From assembly GCA_022606425.2 (NCBI GenBank), contig JAHDVF020000729.1, positions 1,426,001-1,490,000 of the forward strand: DNA of 64,000 nt. The letters are read 5' to 3'. Position 1 is the first letter of the stretch, and each line of letters starts with the position of its first letter. Shown one piece after another: positions 1 to 11,195 of the stretch. This DNA comes from Lepidostoma basale. Lineage: Eukaryota > Arthropoda > Insecta > Trichoptera > Lepidostomatidae. The notes under the pieces are model-generated. The model was given only the letters and a program-made list of their open reading frames with translations, searched no databases and was not told where the DNA came from. The position numbers were made by a program, and so were the translations under genes.

Positions 1-1553
1 GTTGAAACGTAAAAATAATAAACACGTGTATTCATTTACTTAAAAACCTAAGAATAAGATAATTTTCAGCGTCCTTGAAGATGTAGTGAGAAAAACAAAA
101 ATATTTACCATTTATAAAAATGGTAAATCTATAAAGTGGTAAATCTATAAATGGTAAATCTGTAAAGCTATAAAGCTGTTTATTTGAATAATGCGACAAG
201 GATAGACCGACGTTAAAGGAAGTATTATAAAATAGATAATATCGAGGATATACAATATATTTAAAAAAAATGCTATATGAAAGGGAAATGGACATTGATT
301 GCGAACGACTCCCGTTTTAACGTTGGTATTTAGAATATTACTTCACAGGAAGTGATATTTAATATTAGAAAGGATTACTCTGCGGATTAGAAAACGCTTG
401 TAAACAGTGTATATACATATTCATAAATGTGCAACTTTATAATATGTCTATTGTTGATTCCATTTTTTTTAAATATATAAAATTAAGTAATCAAATATGG
501 GATGGGGCAAACTGATCTTCTTGGTACCGTTTTTAGAATCGCAGTAATGGTGCAATCATCCCCAACTGTGAAAGGGTGTTTTTCGCTGTATTTGACTGAT
601 TGACCATATAAGTCACAAAACACATGAAAGTCATATCTATAAAAAAATCCCTGATATCGATTTCGATCGACTTCACGTCCCTTAAATCAATAAACAAGTG
701 ACATACACTACTACACGCGCAATTATAATATTACATATAGATATTTTTGATAAAATTAACAGAATTCATTGAATTTTGTTGGAATTTTATAGATTTTCTA
801 TAGCGTATTTGTCTACAATTTATGGTCAAGCAAAAATATGAAATCGTTTCACGCATCCGGAAACCGTAACATAATTCTGATTGATCCTTTTCTTTCTCAT
901 GCATGCTAATATTTTGAAACTGAATATGCATGCCTGTGCCTGTTTAATTCTACATTGTTAACGGAATTATTGAAAAATCACATCATTTGAAACATCGAAG
1001 AAAAAAAAACTAATGTCCCTGCAAAACAATCGAAATACTTTAGCTACGCTTAAATGTTCAGCTAAAATGATACGATCAATTTCCTTATATATTTTTTTGT
1101 AGACGTCCTTGCTAAACGGGTCATTGACTAATCGATGGCGGGGAGGCGAGCAGCGGAGACCGTGATCTTGGGAGGTGGTGGCAGACTCGGGCTACGGTCC
1201 GGAGGAGGGGGTGGCGTGATAACCCAAAGGATAGCGAAAACGAAAATAATATAATGGAATTGAAAGTAATAGCACCGAGGAGTATATTATCATTCTGTAA
1301 AATCAATATTGTAAATGCGGCATTCAGATAAGCACGGCGAAACGGGGATAAAAGATTTGAAAAAATATTAATTCGCTTGAAAAATATTTATTAATACTCG
1401 TCCTGCGGATAGATTTGCGGGCTCATAATCACCCTCAGCGGGCGAATATTAAGGTGATGTGAAATAGTTAACAGTAAGTATGTTTACATATCACACGTGA
1501 TAAGACGTTACTTAAATCATGTGCAAATATATACTTCCAAGAGTTTATGCAGA
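1..1553. other. Non-coding, AT-rich; no gene seen
   Basis: No exon, RNA gene or recognised transposon. A short degenerate tandem of the unit TGGTAAATCTATAAA occupies about 121-170 and is preceded by its partial inverse (TTTACCATTTATA). A GC-richer stretch at 1130-1230 has no recognisable coding content. Probably intronic to the bunched gene, by inference only. Confidence 0.5.
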
Positions 1554-1609
1554 GTCCGCGAAAAGGGTATTTATACCCTTATTTTTATATTTATACCCTT
1601 TTCGCGGAC
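1554..1609. repeat. Perfect 17-bp inverted repeat (hairpin)
   Basis: GTCCGCGAAAAGGGTAT at 1554-1570 is matched exactly by its reverse complement at 1593-1609, with a 22-bp loop that itself contains TTTATACCC repeats. No flanking duplication or coding context. Could be a fold-back remnant or a replication-slippage product. Confidence 0.75.
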
Positions 1610-2813
1610 AATATGTAAATAGTTACTCAGGTTACTGTGAAAGGGTGGAACGGAAGGGTAGATAGTGATGCTGAAAGCAACTTCACTACAAAATTTGTCC
1701 CGAGTCGCTATGTTAAGCAAAAACTAGGATTTTAATGTATACCTTCTTGCTAAACGTAATAAAGGGGTTTATTCTCACGTCCCGGGTTCTCTAAGATACA
1801 TGTTATTTATTTTCATTCACGACAGTAAGTTGCCTAACAAAATATGAACTTGTTATCATATAATGTAACCTTCGATAACTTTAAGCCTATAATAATAAGG
1901 CCACATGAAAAAGAAATGCAGAAATTATCTCAGCCGGAATTAATTCCTTGCATGGCACCCGCTTATGCGTCCATTTATTATGACAACATAGATGTTTGTT
2001 TCCATTTTGTGTTATCATGTGTGCTTTGAGGTGGTAAAGAACTGAACTACTGAGATGATCTAGAGAGGCTAGGCAAAAAGCTTGGTTAGGCATGAATCAG
2101 GGAACATGCAACGTATCTTCAAGAATCTGCAAGAGTTAAAATGCAGTACAATTTTAAAATCAAAATAGCAGAAGATGAAAAAATATATAAAACATATTAT
2201 ATCTTAAATAGTACCTAGAAACAATTAATATACTGGAGTAACATCGTGGTTAACATTGTTTGAACGTTTATAATTCTACAGTTTTGAAGACAAATATCGT
2301 TAGAGATATTTCACTGGAAGTTTCCATGCCCCAAGGGAAAACAAGAGTTTTTGATTATCTAAAAGATGTTCCACTTTCCAGCTGTGTGCTTGTTTTGGGC
2401 CGTTTTAGGGAATAAATCATGAATATTTCTGCACAGATTTACCACGAAGTTTCAAATTTACAAAAAAGGTCAAAATTGAGCATAGTTAAATGGATGCCGA
2501 TTGACTGAGCACTATAATTAGTGTTATTATTACTTATAATACTATTAAATTGTGCAATAACACGGTATATTTATAGTTGATTTTGCTTGGTAATGACCGC
2601 TAAGCGGACAGGTAATTACTTAGTTTATAAATATATTACGCAAAAAAGTTGTCTGATTAAGTCGAGTTTTTTTCGAATGAGTCGTATACTTGGAAAACTA
2701 GCAACATGTATCATAATTAAATAGAAAAGAGTTGTAAAAACACAATTTCAATCTTATGGTATGACTAATTATTTACTAAAAATTAACTAGAATTAATTAA
2801 TTCGTAAATAAGA
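1610..2813. other. Non-coding; no feature seen
   Basis: AT-rich sequence with only short chance open frames. No repeat family recognised from elsewhere in the window. Confidence 0.45.
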
Positions 2814-3405
2814 ATGTTCAAAATAAGTGTGAAAAAATCACCCAGCATTTCATTCCAGTATAGAACTGAAAAAATAGTACTGGATAGATTAAACGAAACC
2901 GCGGAAATCGACCAAAGAATTGGGTTGGATGCTTTCCGAAAAATGGACAATATATTTAAAAATCTACGGAACCCATTAAAATTAAACGGAAGGTGCTTGA
3001 GCGCTGCGTCTACCTTTGTTAACTTGTGGGTTTGAAACTATAAAATTGTCTAATAAAAGCGCCAATAAATTGACAATAGTCCAAAGAGATATGAAAAGAG
3101 CAATGTTGAGAATCAGTACAGCGGACAGGGTGAGAAACACCACTATTAGATCCTGAATAGGAGTGTCGGACACCATCGGAAGAGTGGCAGCGCAAAAATG
3201 GCGCTGATGAGGCCATGTCGCTCGCAGCATTGACGATAGATGGACAAAACGCTTCTTTTGGTGGTGTCCTAGAACTGTTATCCGAAACCCAGGACGTCCC
3301 CAACTTAGATGGATGGACGACATTAGAGACCGCCGGTACGACAGATATGAAAGCGGATGGAGGAGGCCTACGTCCAGGAGTGGACTGATAGTAGTCGATG
3401 ATGAA
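2814..3405 (+). pseudogene. LINE ORF2 C-terminal fragment (family W)
   Basis: Degenerate end of a non-LTR retrotransposon ORF2. An open stretch 2814-2990 reads AEIDQRIGLDAFRKMDNIFK, matching the usual post-RT block (QEIxxRIxLGWAAFGKLxxVF). After a frameshift it continues IKRKVLERCVY, then KRAMLRISTADRVRNTTIR. It ends with a stretch rich in GHVAR, RNPGRPQLRWMDDI and a W-rich tail. Several stops and frameshifts make it dead. Related copies in this window are at 35060-35370, 39985-40200 and, more distantly, 62930-63345 (minus). The clade (RTE or Jockey-like) cannot be fixed from this piece. Confidence 0.7.
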
Positions 3406-4202
3406 TAGACGATTTTTTTTTCTAATTAAAACGTGATTATTATGATATACTACTAAGATAGAGTTTGTTTGTGGATTTCTTATTTTAAATATTTTTTCTT
3501 GAAAATATTTTATTGGATTTAATATTTGTGAAAATCTGCCATGTTTACATATTTATTGGAAAACTTGAGCACATTTAAAAAAAACAATGGCGTCAGAGCC
3601 GTAAAAAATATTTTTATTATTAAAAAGTGACGCTAGTTGTTTTTTTAATAAATAGACTCAATTTCAAGATTGCTACACATTATAATTGAATCTCACGAAA
3701 ATATTTGATTCCACGAGATTTTATGTAGTGTGACAAAACACGTGCCAGAGACAACATCTAGCTGTCGGCTCAGTTATAACTTTGGCAAGGAGAGTGGGCA
3801 TTGTTCGGGACCGCGCATTTAATACAATGGGTGCCGGTGCATCTTCAGGAAGACGGTTTAACGTGATGGGTTATTAATATTAGGAAACTCGATCCTGTGA
3901 GAATGTATCTATAGCGCAACACGCCGCGGTCTGTTTGCTATGTCGTTGTATTATTACGCAATAAAACATAAGACTAAATAAGATTATTCACAGTAATTTG
4001 CTTAAGGTTAATCCAAATGATCAAGGCGATAGCCTAATTTTTGGCACTGCCTGGATTATTAGGAGCTATTTGAAGAATAAAGTATTCAAACTGTTTACTC
4101 CAAATAAAAAGAACATGGGTTACAGTCGTCATATTAAATTACATTTATTCAATTATTATTATTATTCTGATGACTTGTATTTTAAGTGCGCCGTTTTGTA
4201 AA
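3406..4202. other. Non-coding; no feature seen
   Basis: AT-rich. One short GC-richer patch at 3740-3940 shows no coding signal and no match to other repeats here. Confidence 0.45.
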
Positions 4203-4400
4203 ATCAATTACTCCCAGGGCGCACTAGGAAATGACTGACCGAACAGTGCAGTCTTCAGAAGTTTCTTAAATTTAACGTCACTATCCTCATACTTAATACT
4301 AACATGGAGGCTATTCCACGCCAACGGACCCGCAACGCTGAAAGCACGATCATGGAAACATGCTTTATTGGTATTCAAGTTTATATACAGAGTTGAACTT
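4203..4400 (-). pseudogene. LINE ORF2 extreme C-terminus
   Basis: Minus-strand reading gives DRAFSVAGPLAWNSL, then YEDSDVKFKKLLKTALFG and a terminal SAPWE. This is the common C-terminal signature of CR1/L2/Jockey-like ORF2 proteins (RAFSVAGPxLWNSLP...FKxxLKTxLF). Only about 65 codons survive. Close relatives lie at 41650-41960 (plus) and 38450-38560 (plus), which share FKKLLK and the GCGCCC(T)TG(G)AG end, so this is a locally repeated family. Confidence 0.7.
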
Positions 4401-4814
4401 CCTTGATCTTTATATTTTAGATTATTAAAATAAACATTAAAAATAAAGAAAATATAATAAACAGCCAAATAAACTAGAGTCCAATTATTGATATGTTCCC
4501 GTTGACTTGCAATCTTAATTAAATACAATTGACGCGATACAAATTGATGGTGAATATAGACGAAAAGCTAAACTTCTACTTAAAAACAACTGCCACAGCG
4601 CACTTGAGGAGATACATTAATAAAAAAAACGGCGCCATACTCATTAGCAATTTATGATTAATGACACAAATTATTAAAACAAAAACATAAGTATAAAAAG
4701 ACATTTCAGATGGTTGAAAGCACCGGAGACGAGCATGAGAATTCTCGAGGTTGACGACTGGTATACTTTTGTGATGTATTGGAGGTTAGGCCAATCGCGT
4801 GCCGTGTTGTGAAA

Positions 4815-4945
4815 CGTGTGTGCCGTGACTTGGCTTCGCAACATCAAATATTGGACTGGGATAGAGAACGTGGAGGAGTTATTCCAGGCGGCTCAAAAAA
4901 GAGAAGCCTTTACATAAGTGATTGCAAACGTCGGGAAGACTTGAT
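4815..4945 (+). pseudogene. LINE ORF2 C-terminal fragment (family V)
   Basis: One frame reads TWLRNIKYWTGIENVEELFQ followed by AAQKREAFT, a stop, then VIANVG. This is the same C-terminal block as at 59190-59709 (minus) and 47745-47870 (plus): WLRNxxxWTGIxxVEELFxxAQxRxxF..VIANVG. Truncated on both sides and interrupted by a stop. Confidence 0.7.
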
Positions 4946-5517
4946 ATGGCACAAGGAGAAGATTTTTTTATATAATATAATATATTTCCACTATTAAATA
5001 CATCCTAAAAAACGTCTTAGGAAAATTACATTAATTTGCAAATAGAATCGTATGTTTCTAGAGTATCATATCAAAAGATTTATGGGCGATTAAATGTTTT
5101 CGGACATACGAGTATACGTACTGGTTAGCTAAGCAGAAAATAAACGGCACTTGGTCATATGCGATCTAATGCATCATAAGTCGGACGTTTAATTAAATAT
5201 GGATTTATAAATAGATCGGAGGAACACTATCATGCCAAGGGAGATAAAATACAGCGGCCTTACATGCCAACATTTAAAAACTTTATCAATCTTCATACTC
5301 AATTATGACAGCCGGCATCACATGCAATACATATACACGCCGGCATGTCGGAGCGAACGGAACAAATCGAAAATAAGATTGAGGCTTACGCTCGTTTCTT
5401 TTGTTTGTGTGGAGAGAACACAGAAATATGTTCACTTGAAAGGAAAATTCAATTTCTAGTTTTCTTTTTTATACACTTTTGTATATACAATACTTTTATT
5501 AAAAATAAAATTATATA

Positions 5518-5548
5518 GACATGTTTCGGAAAAATAGTCCTTCTTCGG
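5518..5548 (-). ncRNA. Hammerhead-ribozyme-like motif, degenerate (left arm)
   Basis: Minus strand reads CCGAAGA-A-GGA, loop, TCC, GAAAC-AT-GT-C. Compared with a hammerhead core (CUGANGA, helix II, GAAA, helix III, UH), U4 is C here, while helix II (GGA/UCC) and the tiny helix III AC/GU with a GUC site are kept. Inverted partner of 5678-5708. Motif level only; activity unknown. Confidence 0.3.
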
Positions 5549-5677
5549 TAAAGGTACATATTTATAAAATTATTATAAAATTGTTGTTGTTTACATGATC
5601 TAACAGATGTTATAAAGATCTTTATAACATCTGTCAGATCATGTAAACAACGACAATTTTATAAATATATATCTTTA

Positions 5678-5708
5678 CTGAAGAAGGACTGTTTGTCCGA
5701 AACATATC
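5678..5708 (+). ncRNA. Hammerhead-ribozyme-like motif (right arm)
   Basis: Plus strand reads CTGAAGA (intact C3-U4-G5-A6-N7-G8-A9), one extra A, helix II GGAC-TGTTT-GTCC, then GAAAC-AT-AT-C. The AT-rich flanks on both sides can pair as helix I. Helix III is minimal, as reported for hammerheads in Penelope-like elements. The site is AUC rather than GUC. The extra base between A9 and helix II is non-canonical but recurs in the other copies listed here. Confidence 0.35.
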
Positions 5709-5899
5709 TATATAATTTTATTTTTAATAAAAGTGTTGTATTTACAAAAGTGTATAAAAAAGAAAAATAGAAATAAACCATCATAACATCACAAAAAACA
5801 GTATGGCGTATATAGAAGGAAAATTCAATATTAAATTAAAATAATTATTAGAAAACGCTACAATATCGCGAAGAATTATACATACATAACAAAATTAAC

Positions 5900-5930
5900 T
5901 AACCCATTACGCCCTTTGTGCGCCATTGAT
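5900..5930 (-). pseudogene. RTE-type LINE 3-prime tip (split copy)
   Basis: TTAACTAACCCATTACGCC is a diverged reverse complement of the RTE-type 3-prime terminus (GGCGTGATGG followed by TTAG repeats). The rest of the same copy resumes at 6205 after a SINE and some unrelated sequence. Confidence 0.45.
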
Positions 5931-5989
5931 GCGATAACATCACAAAAACGACGCTTTAAGTTAGCATATTATTATTTTTATTTACGCCG

Positions 5990-6175
5990 TCGCAAAGATG
6001 ACCTTCGAAGCAGAGTAGCAAGAGCTATGACTGCCACACGGGTTCGATTGGCCAGCGATGGCAGTGTGATTGTCACACTGTCTTTGATCTGACGTAGAAT
6101 TACGTGACGGTAAAATGGCGATAGATTAGCTACCTATCACATGTCATGAGAATCAATATAAAAGCTAAAAAAACA
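5990..6175 (+). mobile_element. tRNA-derived SINE, degenerate
   Basis: Diverged copy of the window's SINE. It begins near GATGACCTTCG, keeps a worn tRNA-like head with GGTTCGATTGG in the B-box position, then the body TGTGATTGTCACACTGTCTTTG, ACGTGACGGTAAAATGGCGATAG and ACCTATCACATGTCATGAGAATC. It sits inside an antisense RTE-type LINE copy (5900-5930 and 6205-6468). Confidence 0.75.
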
Positions 6176-6204
6176 AATTGTATACAGCGATAATTAATCG
6201 CCAC

Positions 6205-6468
6205 ATTGTTCTTTTCCGATATATTTCTCTCACTCTTCAACATTCATACATCGTGTAATGCACTCGCGTCGTTTTCTCCGACTCCTAGAGTGACCGACAT
6301 TTAATATTTAATTGATTTGATCGTGCCACGTTTTCCTCGGTCCTTGTCTATTTCTTTTCTGTTTACGTCGTTTACAAATACTTTCATTATTATTCTTTCT
6401 TCATTCATTCCTTCCATGTGCAAACCATATTAAAGACCCTTTCAATATTTTGTTCATAACACTTGTAT
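6205..6468 (-). pseudogene. RTE-type LINE ORF2 3-prime fragment
   Basis: Antisense copy of the C-terminal ORF2 block: in reverse complement it runs from KGSL.YGLHMEG-like sequence through RGKRGTIK to RAxHYTMYEC. It carries the landmark strings CAACATTCATACATCGTG, CGTGCCACGTTTTCCTCGG and ATTTTGTTCATAACAC shared with 37375-37850. Multiple frameshifts. Confidence 0.65.
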
Positions 6469-7165
6469 ATAGAGAGCAAATCAGCACCCAATAAAAAGGA
6501 TTGAACATTATTCAAAGTATAATATAAAAGTCACGATTTATTCACAAGACAAGTTAAATTTGATAAAACTCGCAAACATGAGAAATAATAAGTTTTCCAA
6601 AAATAAGCTTTCCAAGATTTATTTACTAATTTACAAAGTACGAGAGTACGCCGTACGACAGACTTTCACATTAATTAACCTTCATCTCATAGTCACGCGT
6701 ACCTAATCGCATAAAATTTCGAAAGACGGAGGTAATTCATAGTGTTTTCTTGTATGTTTTTTAGACGAAAAAAAATCACGTTCCAACACTGTATAAAACT
6801 AAAGTATAAACTAAAGTAGTTGCAACCCGCGAAATATTTACAGAAGTAAAGATTTAGTACCATTAAAAACCTGGTTCACTGCCCAATCGTAATCAGTAAT
6901 AAATTTTACGTATAATGTAAACATTTTTTTCACATACGTTAAAAAATTCACAATTAACAACACCAAATGATTCTCCTTTTGTTTTCTAGAATACTGTCAT
7001 GCAACAATGATCGGAACAAAATTCAAAATAATCCAGTAACGTTCTCGGGCATGCGCATCGTGTGCATTTCGAAATACTTTCGGAGACAATGGAAGAATTC
7101 CTCTCTTGCTCTATTGTATTGAAAAATTCTCGTACTCTTTCTTGACTATATTCGAGTTTTTGTCC
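6469..7165. other. Non-coding; no feature seen
   Basis: AT-rich sequence without a recognised repeat or exon. Confidence 0.4.
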
Positions 7166-7169
7166 ATTA

Positions 7170-7325
7170 ACTATGTTGGAAATCGGAAGAATTGACGTGC
7201 GTGTATGACTCCATGACTCGTTTGAATGTGGAGGAAGCTAGAGAGGTGTGTCAGGATAGAGTAGTGTGGCGGTCCACCTGCCTCTGCCTAACCCTGCGAG
7301 GAAACCGCATGATGGTTTGTTGTTG
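7170..7325 (+). pseudogene. RTE-type LINE 3-prime fragment
   Basis: Short sense copy: ACGTGCGTGTATGACTC, then TGTGGAGGAAGCTAGAGAGG and GTGTGGCGGTCCACCTGCC, ending AACCGCATGATGG followed by a TTTG/TTG-rich tail. Frameshifted relative to the better copy at 8190-8460. Confidence 0.75.
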
Positions 7326-7916
7326 TATATTATACATGTTTAAAAAGCTCATACAGTGAACTAGAGAAAATGTTATTAATACATTTGCACAACGCAATGT
7401 ACGCGTGCTAGAACACTGGCATTGGAAAAAACCTTTAAAATTAATTTTCGCCACCGAGGTCGTTTCAGGTCAATGATTTACATATTATGAACCGAATACA
7501 GTCGCGTTATATTTATTTTAAAGTATTTGAAAAATATTCACACAATAATACCCAGGGAATGTAATGAAATACCTTCGTAACGTTTCTACTTAAAATTTAT
7601 AAGGAAACAACTCAATTACACGCCACCTACATAGAATACCTTTAGGAATGTTGGCGAGTATTCTTTTTCTTTTCTTTGGATAGTGAAAAGTACATTAACA
7701 TTACCCGCAATGTGTGGTTCGTAAAATCACTGTTCAGGGTAGTTGTGTGGCGTCAATGTGGGGGATACTAGTGTATTTTATTATTAAGGAAACCATAAAA
7801 ACAAATGCTAATTTTTTTTAAAGAGATTGGTATGATATATTAAAATAATAATACAATAACAAAATACCTGGCGATATAGGTATTTTAGGCACATTAATAA
7901 AGTTCGTTTTGTTACC

Positions 7917-7948
7917 CTAACGGAGCTACGATGGGGGCGAAACCGATT
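7917..7948 (+). ncRNA. Hammerhead-like motif, degenerate
   Basis: CTAACGG-A-GCTA...GGGGGC-GAAAC-CG-AT-T, in a 60-bp block that recurs at 42555-42625 (GTTTTGTTACCCT, GCGAAAC, TTGG). The conserved core bases are damaged (CTGANGA is CTAACGG), so the copy is presumably inactive. Listed because the two copies together suggest CTGACGA-A-GCTC...GGGGC-GAAAC. Confidence 0.25.
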
Positions 7949-8189
7949 GGAAGTTAAAAAAAACAAAGCAGCATATTTTTAACATCATATTAATGGTGTC
8001 ATTAACGATACGGTGATAGCGCGTTATCGTAAAAAAAAAAACTGAATACACAAAAAATTATAAAATTATATTTCTATCGGGTAACGATTTAGATTTTGGC
8101 GTTCTACACCTCCCTTTTTTTCACTAGAAGTTAAGATGATAGAGAGTTTTCTTACTTTCTTTGGTTTATTCATTGAATATAATATTATA

Positions 8190-8462
8190 TTCAATGTTGG
8201 TTCGGACATATGGAACACATGGATGAAGAAAGAATGGTTAAGAAAGTATACGTTAATGATGTAAATGGGGTACGAAGTCGAGGCAGACCGAGAAAAACTT
8301 TAAAGGTTGGTCATGTTAGAAGTCGGAGGAATCGACGTGCGTGTATGACTCGTTGTATGAATGTGGAGGAAGCTAGAGAGGTTTGCCAGGATAGGGTAGT
8401 GTGGCGGTCCATTCTCTCTGCCTACCCCTACGGCGAAACGGCGTGATGGTTTGTTTGTTTAT
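8190..8462 (+). pseudogene. RTE-type LINE ORF2 C-terminus, best local copy
   Basis: About 85 codons of the ORF2 C-terminus without an internal stop: GHMEHMDEERMVKKVYVNDV, NGVRSRGRPRKT, then RSRRNRRACMTRCMNVEEAR, EVCQDRVVWRSILSAYPYGE and TA-stop. This block ends RTE-type endonuclease/reverse transcriptase proteins of insects. The copy is 5-prime truncated, has a small internal deletion after RPRKT, and ends GGCGTGATGG followed by TTTG repeats, which act as the element's 3-prime tail. It is the reference for the other family copies in this window. Confidence 0.8.
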
Positions 8463-8465
8463 ATA

Positions 8466-9475
8466 TTGTAATATTGAGACAGAATTTATTATTTTCTGAA
8501 ACAGCCAAAAATATTTTCGTAGATGAAATTCAAAATCTAACGCAATTATTTTCCGATCAATTATACGATCCCATGAAAGAAAGCACTTTAATAAATAAAA
8601 TAAAAACATTTTTAATCGTGTTGTAAATATAAGAACCGAAGACTTGGGCAGTTACGTAAATAATCTAGAACAATTTAAGTTAATATGATTGTCTTTATGT
8701 AAGAGATATACGTAACGTCGTATTCCCGCTGAGTAATTAGATAAAAACAAAATATTTCATTACTTTCACCCCGAATATATTTACATCTATACTCGTATAC
8801 ATTGCGGGGGAAAATTTTAAATATAGAGCGGGGAAGGTCGCCAAACCGTTTTGATTAATCGATTGGCCAAATATCAGGCTGTCTGTTCGCGAAAATGTTC
8901 GGGCGGTGGGTGGCGGACCGCGGGCTGGGAGCGGGTGGAGAGGCACACGACTTCGCGAGGATACTCGCGCTTGTCACGGTATATCGTGGAGAAGGATAGT
9001 TTACTCGTTTCATTAGTCTGTCGTCGGGATGGACTACCAAACAACGGGAAACTGATGGAAAATGGGTGTGTTTGAATTAATTTCCAAACAAAAAAATTAA
9101 AACAAAATTTGGAGAACGTTTATTACGGATTGCAGATTTTTTAACATCATTCGGTTATCAACAATACTTCCTTGTTGCAGAATCGACATTTTTTGACGAT
9201 GCGAGTTATTATAAACAAATCTGATCACTACAGATATCCTTCAAATTTGTTAAGTGATATTCAAAAGGCAAATAATTTTGATTTTACAGATTATTCCTCT
9301 AAACAACGTCGATTTTTAGGTTAGATATTATGTATTGAAACAGAATGTATTGAAACAGGGTTGAAACAGAATTTACCATTCGTTATTTAGGAATATATTT
9401 CGCCTTACTATGGTGTCGTCCAAATATTACGCGTGCTAGGTGCATCGATTTTTTGTATATACACTCACATTCGAG
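8466..9475. other. Non-coding; one GC-rich island
   Basis: A non-repetitive GC-rich island at about 8870-9060 contains chance open frames on both strands but no recognisable protein. A conserved regulatory or exonic role is possible but unproven. Confidence 0.35.
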
Positions 9476-9620
9476 GTCGGAATAATCGACGTGCGTGTAT
9501 GGTACGATGTATGAATGTAGAGGAAGCCCGAGAGGTATGCCAAGACATAGCATTGTGGCGATCCATCCTCTCTGCCTACCCTCCGGGGAAATGGCGTGAT
9601 GGTTAGTTAGTTAGTTAGTA
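9476..9620 (+). pseudogene. RTE-type LINE 3-prime fragment
   Basis: Sense copy from RNNRRACMVRCMNVEEAREV to the terminus GGCGTGATGG, followed by a perfect (TTAG)4-like tail at 9602-9618. The tail form differs from the TTTG tail of the 8190 copy. Confidence 0.8.
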
Positions 9621-9699
9621 CACTCACTCTCGGAAATTAATAAATTTAAAAAAATGGGATCCATTATTTTCCAATTTACCTGTCAGTAGTAATTCATGG

Positions 9700-9925
9700 A
9701 ATATATGGTTAATGAAGAAGGCGTGGACAGCCGAGGAAAACATGGTATGACCAAATCAATCAATTACCAAAGACGGTCACATTAGAAGTCGGAAAAATCG
9801 ATGAATATGTATATTACGATGTATAAATGTAGAGGAATCTCGAGAGGTATGTCAGGGCAGAGAATTATGGCGGTCTATCCCCTCTACCTACCCTTCTGGA
9901 GAAACTGGTTGATGGTTAGTTAGTA
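9700..9925 (+). pseudogene. RTE-type LINE 3-prime fragment
   Basis: Second copy of the TTAG-tailed subtype, only about 100 bp downstream of the previous one. It shows GGACAGCCGAGGAAAACATGG, TCACATTAGAAGTCGG and GTAGAGGAATCTCGAGAGG, ending TTGATGGTTAGTTAG. Heavily mutated. Confidence 0.75.
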
Positions 9926-10435
9926 TAGTAATCCATAAAAATATATTTTGAATGAAAACTTTCTTAGTAGCACGAAAATGTATGCATAAATTTAACACGG
10001 GCTTATTAGCACATAATATGCAATAAAATTAATATTAAACACTGCTTGTTCTCCGATAATTAAAAATATACAATGAAAGCTTCAACCGGGTGGAGCTTTA
10101 TAGAGATGTAAACTTGAAGTGGCTATAATGATGGATCCCATAAAACAGAGCGCTTAGTGAGACATTCAGACTAGAATCTTAATAATCCCATTTATGTATT
10201 AACAAAATACTTAAAGAGATAATCTTTAAACTAAAGGCGAAGCAAGAACAAGTGATGTACTAAGAGCTGTTGATTGAAGAAATTAATAAGAAATTAAAAA
10301 AAAAAGTTATATTGACGGATAAAAACTAATACAATTATTATAAGCATAATTTAAAAACAATTGGTATCTATCATGAGAACGGTATGGTTAATATTGAAAC
10401 AAAAATCGGCGGTTAAGTGAAGGTATCAACAAAAG
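9926..10435. other. Non-coding; no feature seen
   Basis: AT-rich, no recognised element. Confidence 0.4.
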
Positions 10436-10722
10436 CGTCAACAGTCACCTGCCTTTGGTGATGCCAGTAGGAAGAGCAATTCGGACGTTGAATCTAATCG
10501 TCTCGGAATTGGACATTTTCAGTGTCAGTGAGGCAGTGTTCATAAAAAATATATTACAAATTCTGGAAAGAGTACTGCCTCGCTAACGACGACATATTTG
10601 GGTTCATGTCGTTGTTTTATCTTTGTTACACCGTTTTGTGTCCAAATGAGTAGCCTAAATGTTTTTCGTTTGTTATGTCTCATTTGTGTATTTTATATAA
10701 ATAGATAAATAAATAAAACAGA
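10436..10722 (+). pseudogene. LINE 3-prime end (family J-like) with AAAT tail
   Basis: Reads VNSHLPLVMPVGRAIRTLN then LIVSELDIFSVSEAVF, the C-terminal block RTNLPLxMPVGRAIxxLNxI also present at 31527-31775 and 58075-58662. Its 3-prime untranslated part (GTTTTTCGTTTGTTATGTCTC) and the AAATA-repeat tail recur at 33166-33225. Confidence 0.65.
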
Positions 10723-11151
10723 ATGCAGCAGTGGGAAATTCGGTAGAAAGGACGAAGAGGATCCAGAGAATTACGGATACTTAGGCGATCAGCGAGACAT
10801 ATCGATCACACAATTAATCGTTAGGCATACTACATTTTTTAGAACAACGCTGAAATTATTTTTAATCAATCAATTTCGGGCGAACTTCATATTTCTTGGT
10901 TGGATAATGAATTGACGACTATAATGAGTCATATCGTGTCTTAAACAATATATTAGTATGCAGGTGGAAATGGCAAGTTTGTTTTGTTTTATAATAGGAT
11001 ATTTATTATTATATTTTCAAGAGAAAATTAACAGGAAAGGGAGTGTGCAAAATTCTGTTGGACTTAAGCTCTCCGCTAGTGAGATTTTTTTACTTAACTT
11101 AACTCTGAGGAGTGAGTTCTCTTGGCAAATGGTTGTCACTCTATGAGAAAT
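10723..11151. other. Non-coding; no feature seen
   Basis: AT-rich, no recognised element. Confidence 0.35.
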
Positions 11152-11195
11152 GTTCCCTACATTACCGAAATTTTCAGTTCGGTAATGTAGGGAAC
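11152..11195. repeat. Perfect 18-bp inverted repeat
   Basis: GTTCCCTACATTACCGAA (11152-11169) and its exact reverse complement (11178-11195) are separated by an 8-bp loop. No poly-T follows and there is no gene context, so it is not called a terminator. Confidence 0.8.

Larger units (their letters stand above)
5461..5766. repeat. 306-bp fold-back element, about 150-bp arms
   Basis: Two arms of about 150 bp are near-perfect reverse complements (roughly nine in ten bases match by eye) and meet at the palindrome TATAAAGATCTTTATA (5611-5626) with no spacer. The outer ends read TTTCTTTTTTATACAC and its complement. No target-site duplication is clear. Each arm carries the hammerhead-like block described at 5678-5708 and 5518-5548. 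RNA from this locus would fold into a long, nearly perfect hairpin. Confidence 0.85.

Noticed and set aside
11153..11194. Rho-independent terminator
   Set aside because: The genome is eukaryotic and no U-tract or gene lies upstream.
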